Source: JALZHR01 sp036389695
GTDB lineage: Bacteria; Acidobacteriota; Blastocatellia; Pyrinomonadales; Pyrinomonadaceae
Assembly: GCA_036389695.1 (NCBI GenBank)
Contig: DASVWG010000365.1
Location: 1 to 18,339 of the forward strand
Length of the DNA stretch: 18,339 nt
Direction of reading: 5' to 3'
Numbering within the stretch: position 1 is the first letter of the stretch; the number at the start of each line of letters is the position of its first letter. The notes under the pieces are model-generated. The model did no database searches, was not told the DNA's origin, and saw nothing but the letters and a program-made list of their open reading frames with translations. Shown here piece after piece: positions 6,264 through 16,829 of the stretch. The position numbers and the translations under genes were made by a program.

Positions 6264-6845
6264 ATGAAAAAAGATTTCAATTTAACTCAGCAGAATTTCG
6301 ACGCTTTGCTGGACTGGCTTTCGCCGAATCGCGAACAGGCAGCCGAGCAATATGAAAATATTCGGCGCGGACTGATTAGATTTTTCAGATTTCGCGGCTG
6401 CGCCGACCCGCTGACGCTTGCCGACGAAACGATAAATCGCGTTGCCGCCAAAGCTTCCACTTTCAACTCGGCTGAAAATGTAAAGACGATTTCGTATTTT
6501 TACGGTTTTGCCTCAAATATTTATCTCGAATACGTCAGAACGGTGAAAAGCAGAGAGATTCAACTGGAGCCGGAATATTTTTCTTTCTCGCAAAACCTAA
6601 AATCGCCCGACGCGTCAAACGTTCAATGCGCGTGCCTGGAAAAGTGTCTGACCAAAATTCCGCGCGAAGAAAGCTCAATGGTCATTCAATACTACGCGCG
6701 GGAAAAAAGCCAAAAAATCGAGCTGCGAAAAAAGCTTGCCGAGCGGATGAATTTAAACATTCCGGCTTTGCATACCAAAGTTTTTCGGATTAGAAATACA
6801 TTAAGAGAGTGTATCGAGAAATGTTTGAAGGAAAATAGCCTGTAA
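6264..6845 (+). CDS. ECF-like RNA polymerase sigma factor
   Basis: A 193-residue protein from ATG 6264. Sigma region 2 is recognisable at residues 30-93: YENIRRGLIRFFRFRG, then LADETINRVAAK, then YFYGFASNIYLEYVR. Region 4 lies at about 125-190, with a putative helix-turn-helix around KKLAERMNLNIPALHTKVFRIR. ECF factors redirect RNA polymerase to stress or envelope genes and are usually held by a co-transcribed anti-sigma factor, which fits the next gene 52 nt downstream. The frame is open back to ATG 6120, adding 48 residues (MPKRTNIHRM...). I prefer 6264 because homologous proteins, as I recall them, begin near MKKDF-LTQ, and 6180-6260 is AT-rich with promoter-like motifs. Neither start has a Shine-Dalgarno sequence. 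Six cysteines, including CACLEKC (122-128) and CIEKC (183-187), are unusual for a small sigma factor. Confidence 0.75.
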   Translation: MKKDFNLTQQNFDALLDWLSPNREQAAEQYENIRRGLIRFFRFRGCADPLTLADETINRVAAKASTFNSAENVKTISYFYGFASNIYLEYVRTVKSREIQLEPEYFSFSQNLKSPDASNVQCACLEKCLTKIPREESSMVIQYYAREKSQKIELRKKLAERMNLNIPALHTKVFRIRNTLRECIEKCLKENSL

Positions 6846-6897
6846 TACATTAATGGATTTTTTCATTATTAACAGGTAAATTTTACAGACGGGTTAA

Positions 6898-7725
6898 ATG
6901 GAAAATGAAATCGTAAAACTCAAACAATATCTTCTGGGAAATTTATCGTCGTCGGAGGCGGAAGAAATCGACCTGCAAATCATCGCGGACGAAAGCCTCG
7001 AAGAAAAGCTCGCGTGGGCGGAAAGCGAGCTGGCGGAAGATTTTCTGGAAGGAACGCTCTCGCCGCAGGAAACCGAGCTTTTTCATAAAAATTTTCTCAT
7101 CTCGCCGGAAAGAGAAAATCAACTGAAACACATCGCGCTGTTTAAAAAATACGCTCAGGACGCCTGCCTTCCCGAACAATCAGCCGAAACCGACGACGAA
7201 TCGCCGGACAATTTTTTTCAGCGTTTGAAAGATTTTTTCGCCTCGAACCGGCGTCCCGTGACAGCCGTTTTCGCTTTATTGATTATTTGTCTGGCGCTGG
7301 GCATAACGTGGAAAATTTTCTTTAGCGCGCCGAACGTCGAGCTGACTCAACTGGAAAAAGAATACGCCGCGAAAAATAGCGGAGATTTGAGCAATATTAC
7401 GGGTTTTGTAAATCTGTCGGCGGGAACGTCGCGCGATTCAAGCTCCGATATTAAATTGAAGCACGAAAAACTGCCGGATGATGTGCTTTTCGGGCTGGCG
7501 CTGCCGGCTGAGGTCGGCGATGAAACGCTTTTCAGCGTTCAGCTGCTCAAAGACGAGAAAGCGGTCTTCCGGCAAAATCAAATTCGCGTCTACAGAAACC
7601 GGAGCGGGCAGGAAATCAGATTGTTTCTGCCGAAATCCGTTCTCGCGAAAGGTCGTTATCAAATCAAGCTCGAAAATACGACCGCGAAAAATTTAACGGC
7701 GAACTACAATTTTACGGTTGAATAA
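6898..7725 (+). CDS. single-pass membrane anti-sigma-like protein
   Basis: A 275-residue protein. Residues 1-90 are acidic and helical (KQYLLGNLSSSEAEEIDLQI...), resembling anti-sigma N-terminal domains but without the zinc-binding HXXXCXXC motif. One transmembrane helix lies at about 121-142 (VTAVFALLIICLALGITW), preceded by Arg-Arg, so the N-terminus is predicted cytoplasmic. Residues 143-275 form an extracytoplasmic domain, probably beta-rich, ending QIKLENTTAKNLTANYNFTVE-like (strand-rich). The role is inferred: sequestering the upstream sigma factor until a periplasmic signal or protease releases it. It is co-oriented with the sigma gene (52 nt gap), and its last 33 bases overlap the convergent CHAT gene. 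A generic membrane sensor without sigma binding remains possible. Confidence 0.7.
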   Translation: MENEIVKLKQYLLGNLSSSEAEEIDLQIIADESLEEKLAWAESELAEDFLEGTLSPQETELFHKNFLISPERENQLKHIALFKKYAQDACLPEQSAETDDESPDNFFQRLKDFFASNRRPVTAVFALLIICLALGITWKIFFSAPNVELTQLEKEYAAKNSGDLSNITGFVNLSAGTSRDSSSDIKLKHEKLPDDVLFGLALPAEVGDETLFSVQLLKDEKAVFRQNQIRVYRNRSGQEIRLFLPKSVLAKGRYQIKLENTTAKNLTANYNFTVE

Positions 7726-10700
7726 ACCGGCTTTGCCGAAACGGTAAACGCCGAATGTCAGAAACGGAATAATCAATAAAAAATAAACCCAGTAACCGAA
7801 ACCCGGCGAAAGCTTCGGCGTGTTTGCGAAATCGCCTTGAATCGTAAAAGCCGCCCAGAAAAAAGGCGATTTATACTGCGGATTTTGCGACAGTTTTATC
7901 TGCGCCTGTCGCAAAGCGGCGGAAGACGTCAGTTTTTTCGAAGTCAAACCCTGATAAAAATCCTTCATCAGTTCTTCGGTCGCTTCGTCTCTGACTTTCC
8001 AGAGGCTGGAGACGACCGCTTTCGCGCCGACCTGCAAAAATGCGTTATTCAGGCTCATCAAGCCTTCGCCTTTGACTTCCTTGCCGAGTCCGGTATTGCA
8101 GGCGCTCAAAACAACCAAATCGGCATTCAGATTCAAACCGTAGATGTCGTGCAGCCTGATTGATTCGTCAATCTGCCGCCCGTCCTTGTCAAAACGCGAA
8201 AGCACGATTCCCGAAAGCTGCGGGCGTTGTTCGTTAATCAAGCCGTGCGTCGCGAAATGTATGATTTTGTAATCGGACGTTTCGGCATTAAGCAATCGCT
8301 CGCGATTCGCTTCAAAACCGGAAAAGCTGTCTTCCGGCGAGCCGCCGATAATTTCGATTATCGAATCGGCTTCGGTTTTTGAAGCGGGCAGGCGCGAAAG
8401 CGAATTTAAAGATTCGGCAAAACGCAGCTTCCCGGTCGCAGTCGTCTCGACGGAAGAAGCGTTTTCAGCCGTTTTGCCTGTGCCGGAAAGCCGCGCGTCG
8501 TCATTGCTGAAAACCGGGTCGGAGAAAACCAGAAATTTTTTGGCGGCGGGCGAATCGTTCCGGCTTTTTTTCAAAAGCGTTAAAGTTTGCGCCGACGGTT
8601 CGTAGACCGTTTCATTAGTGTACAGAATCGACGCGCTTGTTTCGGCGTTCGGCAAAGGCAAAGCCGAAACGGGAAAATAGTGAAGCTTTCCGTCCGGAAC
8701 GATTATCAGGCGCTTGCCCGGCAATTTTCCGGCAATCTGCCCGAAAAGCATCTCGCTCAAAGCCAGCGCTTCCCGCTCAAAAGCCTTTTCCGATTCATTA
8801 ATCCGCTGCTGGAAATCTTCGATGGCTTCGCCCTGTTTTATCTCGCGCGGCGCAGCCAGCAGCGCGCGCAGATTTTCGATGCGGGACTCGATTTCGGCGC
8901 GCGGCGCGAGCACGTATGAATCGATTTCGTTTTTTCCGACCAGCCACAGATAGCTTTCTTTCGCGCCGAACGAAAATTCGAGGAGCAGAGAGTTTTCGTC
9001 AAGGATTTCGTTTTGAAATTCACCGACGTCAAACGGCGCGGGATTTTTTATCGCCGAATAAATCGGGCTGTTTTGTTTAAGATTGGCTTTAATTTCTTCC
9101 AGCTCGTTTTCCAGCTCGTTAATTTCGCCGCTGATTTTGTCGATTTCGCTCTTTTCGGCATCGCCGCTCAAAAGGTCGGTCAGTTTGTCGGATTTGGTGT
9201 TGAGAAGAACACGGATTTCCTTTTCGCGCCGGACGGTTTCGGCATCGGCATCTTTGTTAAAATCAGCTTCCGAGAGAGACAATTTTTCCAGCATCAGACG
9301 CGCCCGCGATTTTTCAGCCGCCTGTAAAGCCTCAATCGCATAATTTCCGCCGGGCGATTGATTGTGCATTTTCATCAAGAGATTGATGTAAAGCTCATAA
9401 CGGTCAAAAACATTGGAGAAATATGCAGTTTTCAGTTTTGAATTCAGGACATCGGAATAAAGCGATTCGGTAATCGCCAGAGAGCGTTTGACCGAATCCA
9501 GCGCATCGGCATTTTTCCCCTCGGAATTTTGTATTTCGGCTAATTGAAAAACTGTTTCGGCTTCTGAAAAATTATCCTTAACCTGATGATTGAGCTTGAG
9601 AGACGCGGACAAAAATTGTTTTGACAGTTCAGAATTATTTGTTTCTTTATAAATACGCCCCATTCTGTAATAAACCTCGGAAAGCTGTCTTTTATGAATA
9701 TCCTTATTGAAACTGCGGAGCGATTTTTTATAATAAAACAAGGCTTTTTCAAAATCCCGACGGTCAAAAAAATGATTTCCCAAATCTTCGCTGATTACTC
9801 CGGCGGTAAAACTATCCTCGAGTTTTACCGCCAGAGCTTCGGCTTGCCTGAAATAATCCAGCGCGTCGGCGTCTTCATGCAGATAAGAAGAGAGATTTCC
9901 GAGACTCGGCAAGGTATGCAGCTGCCCGTAAAGATTGTCTATTTTCTGAAAAAGCCGAAAAGCCGTTTTTCTGTAATTGAGTGATAATTTCCAGTCGCCG
10001 TATTCACCGTAAATAGCTCCGATATCGTTGGAAAGCGCGGCTTTTTCGGTAAAATCGAGGTCGTCGTGAAAGAGCTTCTCGGCTTTTTTATAATGTTCCA
10101 GGGCATTTTGTTTTTCGTTCATCAGCATCAGCGTCGCGCCGATTGAAGTGTATGAAAACGCCTCGCCTCTTTTATCATTGATTTGCCGAAATGTTGATAA
10201 TGCCGATTTAAAGGTTTCGAGACCGGAATTGTAATCGTTTTGCTTGACAAGCAGATAACCGAGACTCAAAAGCGCCTTGCCTTCGCCGATTAAATCGCCG
10301 GTTTTTTTCCAGTATTCGATTGATTGTTTGTAGGAATTCAAAGATTTTATCAAATCGTCACGAAAATAAAAAAAATCGCCGGCGCTGAATAATGCCTGCG
10401 CCAGCGCGGCATCGCTGCCGGATTCCCGCGCCGCCGAAATCGCCTTTTCAAAGTAGATTTGACTTTGATTTATTTGTCCGTTTTCAAGCGCGATTAATGA
10501 AAGCTCGCTGAGAATTTTTGCTTTCTCATCATTATTTTGATTATTTGTGACGGCTTTTAACGCCTGATTTAAAAACGCCGTCGCCTGTAATTTATCTCCG
10601 AGCATCAAGCTGATATTTGCCGCCTCGCGCAAACACGAAAGCTCTTTTTCCTTTCTCTTTAATTTTCTCCATTCTCCGGCATTTTTCAGATAAATCGAGC

Positions 10701-10869
10701 GTGAAGCTTCCAAAGAATTCCGGTTCCATTCCAATCGGAGCTTCCGTGCGTTTTCTTCATCCGCCGCCAGAGATTGCCCGGTTTCGATTGTTTGACTCGA
10801 TGCGGAAACAGCCCCGAGCGTCAGAAAAAGCAGGAAAATTAAAGAATAAACTAAATAAAGTGACTTCAT
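7693..10869 (-). CDS. TPR-CHAT domain caspase-like protease, membrane anchored
   Basis: A 1058-residue protein. A Sec signal peptide (SLYLVYSLIFLLFLTLG, cleavage near AVSA) is followed by about ten TPR units to residue 440 or so. A coiled-coil linker (about 530-600, EINELENELEEIKANL) leads to a C-terminal CHAT domain at about 690-1010. CHAT is a clan CD caspase-fold peptidase; the dyad is visible as H875 in IIHFATHG and C924 in LSACNTG. A last hydrophobic segment (YWVYFLLIIPFLTFGVY) with a basic tail (RKIVVRR) is predicted to anchor it in the membrane with the catalytic part in the periplasm. No Shine-Dalgarno sequence precedes ATG 10869. TPR repeats often sense a ligand or partner that activates CHAT. 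It faces the sigma/anti-sigma pair, making the anti-sigma periplasmic domain a candidate substrate (inference). Confidence 0.9.
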   Translation of the reverse strand: MKSLYLVYSLIFLLFLTLGAVSASSQTIETGQSLAADEENARKLRLEWNRNSLEASRSIYLKNAGEWRKLKRKEKELSCLREAANISLMLGDKLQATAFLNQALKAVTNNQNNDEKAKILSELSLIALENGQINQSQIYFEKAISAARESGSDAALAQALFSAGDFFYFRDDLIKSLNSYKQSIEYWKKTGDLIGEGKALLSLGYLLVKQNDYNSGLETFKSALSTFRQINDKRGEAFSYTSIGATLMLMNEKQNALEHYKKAEKLFHDDLDFTEKAALSNDIGAIYGEYGDWKLSLNYRKTAFRLFQKIDNLYGQLHTLPSLGNLSSYLHEDADALDYFRQAEALAVKLEDSFTAGVISEDLGNHFFDRRDFEKALFYYKKSLRSFNKDIHKRQLSEVYYRMGRIYKETNNSELSKQFLSASLKLNHQVKDNFSEAETVFQLAEIQNSEGKNADALDSVKRSLAITESLYSDVLNSKLKTAYFSNVFDRYELYINLLMKMHNQSPGGNYAIEALQAAEKSRARLMLEKLSLSEADFNKDADAETVRREKEIRVLLNTKSDKLTDLLSGDAEKSEIDKISGEINELENELEEIKANLKQNSPIYSAIKNPAPFDVGEFQNEILDENSLLLEFSFGAKESYLWLVGKNEIDSYVLAPRAEIESRIENLRALLAAPREIKQGEAIEDFQQRINESEKAFEREALALSEMLFGQIAGKLPGKRLIIVPDGKLHYFPVSALPLPNAETSASILYTNETVYEPSAQTLTLLKKSRNDSPAAKKFLVFSDPVFSNDDARLSGTGKTAENASSVETTATGKLRFAESLNSLSRLPASKTEADSIIEIIGGSPEDSFSGFEANRERLLNAETSDYKIIHFATHGLINEQRPQLSGIVLSRFDKDGRQIDESIRLHDIYGLNLNADLVVLSACNTGLGKEVKGEGLMSLNNAFLQVGAKAVVSSLWKVRDEATEELMKDFYQGLTSKKLTSSAALRQAQIKLSQNPQYKSPFFWAAFTIQGDFANTPKLSPGFGYWVYFLLIIPFLTFGVYRFGKAGLFNRKIVVRR

Positions 10870-10879
10870 TAGAAATAGG

Positions 10880-10925
10880 AAAATGCTCTAAATTAGCGGG
10901 GCATTTCGATAATTTAGAGCATTTT
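10880..10925 (-). terminator. 16-bp perfect hairpin between C11 and CHAT genes
   Basis: Positions 10880-10895 (AAAATGCTCTAAATTA) pair perfectly with 10910-10925 around a 14-nt loop. In the minus direction it is followed by TTTTCCTATTTCT, so it can act as a terminator after the C11 gene. It ends ten bases before the CHAT start codon and could attenuate CHAT expression. A perfect palindrome ATTTTGCAAAAT (10921-10932) overlaps its edge. A weak promoter for CHAT may exist (TTTACT at 10934-10939, TAAATT at 10911-10916, minus strand, spacer 17). Confidence 0.65.
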
Positions 10926-10955
10926 GCAAAATTAGTAAATAAAAAGCCGAGTTTA

Positions 10956-12992
10956 TCAGCCTTTTTTGACTAAATCATCCTTCAAAAAATTACCTGCCGG
11001 TTGCCAGAAGCGCGGCAGCCACGGGAAATTCTTGGTGCGCGCAAAATTAAAGACTTCGGTCGAATCGGACAATCGGCTAATCGGCATATTCAGCTTGCCT
11101 TCCACAATGCTGAATCGGCTGATGGGCATATTCAGCCTGCCTTCAAAATCGGAAAATCGGCTAATCGGCATATTCAGACGGCTAATCGGCATATTCAGAC
11201 GGCTGATTGTCATCTCAAGTTTGCTGATAGGCATATTCAGACGGTTAATCAGCGTATCGAGCTTGCTGATTGGCATATTCAGCCTGCCGTTAGAGCCGTT
11301 GGAATTTTTCTTTGCAAGCGCGAGCTTTAATTTGCCCGAAGGATTAAGCAGGAAGAATTTCTTGTTGCTTTCAAAGCGCAATCCTTCTAAATCATAAATA
11401 AAATAGTCTTCCTGCGCGTCGCCTTGAACTTCGCGCATCGTCGCGGACAGATAGCCTTCTAAAAACGTGCGCCACTCACTGTCTTTGCCTGCCAGACGGA
11501 ATTTCGTGTAGCGTTCCTTCGTCAGCAGATACGAAAGAACAGACCACGGAAAATAAAGCGAAAAGCCGTTCGAATATTGAAACTCCGCGCCCATATAGTA
11601 GCTTTTGGCACAAGCCGAAATGGCATTGATAATCTTTTCGCAATCGCCGGAAATGGCGTCGACCAGCTTGAGCGGCTCGGTCAACGCTTTGAATACTTCC
11701 GAGCTATTGATAAGTTTATCGGCAGAATCTTCGGCGTCATTGTCGTCGTTCGCGCCGGTTTGTTTGATTCCTGATTTCACGATGTCTCTTAATACGGCAG
11801 CAAACAGCACGTTTTCTTCAAGAATCAAATCGCATTCGCGTTTTAATAATTCGCAAAAATCCTTCAAATCAATGCATTGGTCAAAAACGTAGGTTTGAGC
11901 CTGAGCGTGACTGTTGAGGATAGCCTTTTCAATTTTCTCGTCAATGAGCGGCGTCTGCAACGCAAGCGTCAGATTTGTCGCCAATGATTTCAAGCCCGCC
12001 ACCGCGTCGTCGAAAACGAAATCCGGTATCGTCTCGCCTTCGTCGAATTCCTCTTTTTTTCTCAAATCGTTATAGCTAATATCAACCGAACGCCCGCCGT
12101 ACAAAGTGTAATCTTTGTAGTGCGAAAGAAAACTTTTGGCAAAAATGTCAGCCATTTCTTTTTTGTTCAGGGAAATATTTTGTCCTTTATAGTAGGCGGC
12201 TTGCGTGTTTTCTTCGACCATTCCGGCGGCTTGCATTTTTTCTGTGACCAATCCGGCGGCTGCCGCCTCTTCTTTGACGACCGATTCGGCGGCGGACGCT
12301 TTTTCCCTGACCAATTCGGCGATTTTCGCCACGATTTTTCCGTAATTCCAGCCGAGATTGGGAACTAATCCTTGCGAAGAAACAATCATATCGACCGAAT
12401 CGGCAAACTCGTGGGCGACTTCGATAGCGCCCATCACGCAGCTGTCAAAGCCGAGAATCGAAAACTTTTGTTTCAGGAAATTTTTGTCCTTGTCGGTCAA
12501 AACCCGCAATTTTTCGCCTAATTTCTGAATCGAAACGAATGTTTGCGAAGATTCGTCGCGCAGAAAATTGTTTTTTTGAAAACCGTCGCCGTGCCCTGAA
12601 AGTATCAGCGCATAGTTTCGAGCCTGGTGTTTTCCGACACAGAATTCGACGAACTTAAAAATAGAGTCCGGTGAAGCGCCGATGTTTCTGAAGATTCCGC
12701 CGCTTTTGCGAAAGCCCTTTTTAGAGCGATTTCTCGGCACGCCGTTCAAAGAGATTTGAGTTCCGTCTTCACATGCCGATCCACTTTTCGTAAAATCTAT
12801 CAGCAACGGAGGAAAGTCGATTGCCCCCGGGTCAAAATAAGCAACCAGCGCAAAATCGGTCGGAATTTCTTTGGGAATTTGACTGATTTTTTCCTTAATG
12901 CCGATTAAGCCTCCGACCATATCTTCACTCAAATTATTATCGCCCGACAAATAAATCATGATTGTCCAGTCTTTCAAATCACTGTCCGCCAT
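10956..12992 (-). CDS. C11 (clostripain-like) cysteine peptidase with C-terminal heptad repeats
   Basis: A 678-residue protein from ATG 12992, which has AAGGAG eight bases upstream; a GTG at 12998 is too close to the ribosome-binding site. The N-terminal domain is a clan CD caspase-fold peptidase of family C11. It has DWTIMIYLSGDNNL, the catalytic His H134 in LILSGHGDGF and the catalytic Cys C185 in GFDSCVMGAIEVA. C11 enzymes usually cleave after Arg or Lys. No signal peptide is visible, so a cytoplasmic location is predicted unless exported by another route. Residues 226-266 are an Ala/Glu-rich insert encoded by 30-bp repeats. Residues 570-646 are eleven heptads built on RLNMPIS, followed by an aromatic tail (NFPWLPRFWQP). 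The gene is upstream of CHAT, separated by a hairpin. The substrate is unknown. Confidence 0.85.
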   Translation of the reverse strand: MADSDLKDWTIMIYLSGDNNLSEDMVGGLIGIKEKISQIPKEIPTDFALVAYFDPGAIDFPPLLIDFTKSGSACEDGTQISLNGVPRNRSKKGFRKSGGIFRNIGASPDSIFKFVEFCVGKHQARNYALILSGHGDGFQKNNFLRDESSQTFVSIQKLGEKLRVLTDKDKNFLKQKFSILGFDSCVMGAIEVAHEFADSVDMIVSSQGLVPNLGWNYGKIVAKIAELVREKASAAESVVKEEAAAAGLVTEKMQAAGMVEENTQAAYYKGQNISLNKKEMADIFAKSFLSHYKDYTLYGGRSVDISYNDLRKKEEFDEGETIPDFVFDDAVAGLKSLATNLTLALQTPLIDEKIEKAILNSHAQAQTYVFDQCIDLKDFCELLKRECDLILEENVLFAAVLRDIVKSGIKQTGANDDNDAEDSADKLINSSEVFKALTEPLKLVDAISGDCEKIINAISACAKSYYMGAEFQYSNGFSLYFPWSVLSYLLTKERYTKFRLAGKDSEWRTFLEGYLSATMREVQGDAQEDYFIYDLEGLRFESNKKFFLLNPSGKLKLALAKKNSNGSNGRLNMPISKLDTLINRLNMPISKLEMTISRLNMPISRLNMPISRFSDFEGRLNMPISRFSIVEGKLNMPISRLSDSTEVFNFARTKNFPWLPRFWQPAGNFLKDDLVKKG
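11055..11285 (-). repeat. coding minisatellite: eleven 21-bp units (heptad repeat)
   Basis: Exactly 231 bases encode eleven consecutive heptads near the C-terminus of the C11 peptidase. Units 1, 3, 5, 6, 8 and 10 read R/K-LNMPIS; the others are diverged (KLDTLIN, KLEMTIS, RFSDFEG, RFSIVEG, RLSDSTE). In most of the array conserved and diverged units alternate, giving a 14-residue superperiod. The conserved DNA core on the plus strand is GGCATATTCAG preceded by CTAATC or a variant. Confidence 0.9.
12195..12317 (-). repeat. coding minisatellite: four about 30-bp units in the C11 gene
   Basis: Four tandem units begin with GGCGGC at 12195, 12225, 12255 and 12288 (lengths 30, 30, 33 and 30), each ending in GACCA.TCC or a close variant; a fragment follows. 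They encode imperfect decapeptides of the type V-x-E-K-x-Q-A-A-G-M, Ala/Glu-rich and probably helical. The lengths preserve the reading frame. Confidence 0.75.
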
Positions 12993-13136
12993 ATACACTT
13001 CTCCTTATAAAATACAGATGTATGGTAAAGCTTTTGGGCGGTGAATGCTTGAACACTACCACAAAAGACTTCTGTCTATATATGTTTTTTTCAACAAAAT
13101 CTTACAACCGCGCGTCAATTTTATTTTTGAGCCAAT

Positions 13137-13166
13137 TTCGCAACAAATCGAATAATCAGATATAAT
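13137..13166 (+). promoter_or_regulatory. putative promoter of carB
   Basis: A perfect -10 hexamer TATAAT (13161-13166) with a weak -35 TTCGCA (13137-13142) at 18 bases. The predicted leader of about 20 nt before ATG 13193 contains no Shine-Dalgarno sequence. No attenuator or pyrimidine-response hairpin is visible in so short a leader. The rest of the 200-nt divergent spacer with the C11 gene is AT-rich. Confidence 0.4.
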
Positions 13167-13192
13167 TTTCCGAAAACGTCTTTCTGCAAAAA

Positions 13193-16423
<3,231 letters not shown>

Positions 16424-16450
16424 ATACCGTAAATAAAACAAAACAGTTTT

Positions 16451-16486
16451 CGGCGGCGCGAGTTTGATAGCCGCCGGTTTTGTTTT
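16451..16486 (+). terminator. rho-independent terminator of carB
   Basis: A perfect GC stem CGGCGGC (16451-16457) with GCCGCCG (16470-16476), 12-nt loop, followed by GTTTTGTTTT. It lies 27 bases after the carB stop. A-rich sequence upstream of the left arm may extend the stem. Confidence 0.85.
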
Positions 16487-16829
16487 GGGCGCAGATATAT
16501 TTGCCTCGACGGCGAGAAAATTTCACCTCAATACTTCCGCCTCCTGGATTGAAGCGACAAAATCCCGCCGTCGCCGGCATTTTTCCCGTTTATCTCCGCA
16601 GACTTTCCATCTCCGATAAAAATTCCCGCTTTGGATGAGCGTTTTCCGATTTCGGCGGCGCGTTAATTTATGTGATACAAAAACACGCTCGATAATTTCA
16701 TCGGGTGTGAGAAGTAGATTAACGCCTTATTTTGAAATTAACGGGTGAAATAGAAATTTACACCACTACTTAAAAAATGCTTGTCCGAGCCTGTCAATGA
16801 ATCACTATCAAATAAAAAGGAGCATATAA
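16487..16829. other. intergenic spacer between carB and the DUF5995-like gene
   Basis: About 340 bases with no ORF or RNA gene that I can support. The left two thirds are moderately GC-rich without clear structure and the right third is AT-rich. No promoter stands out. The 3' end has AAGGAG eight bases before ATG 16830. Confidence 0.5.

Noticed and set aside
11055..11285. Possible CRISPR array
   Set aside because: Units are 21-bp near-contiguous repeats in frame with a protein, with no spacers of regular length and no cas genes.
10966..11397. Plus-strand ORFs of 109-143 codons with repetitive RLIGIF or NRHIQTA motifs
   Set aside because: They are antisense readings of the heptad minisatellite in the C11 gene; the 21-bp unit lacks stops in several frames, so openness is a by-product of the repeat.
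12962..13165. 67-codon plus-strand ORF over the C11 start and the carB upstream spacer
   Set aside because: It covers the C11 start codon and its ribosome-binding site as well as the carB -35/-10 region, and has no recognisable features.
16700..16775. Possible old IS terminal repeat (GTGTAAATTTCTATTTCACC on the minus strand)
   Set aside because: No matching partner end or target duplication was found within the window.
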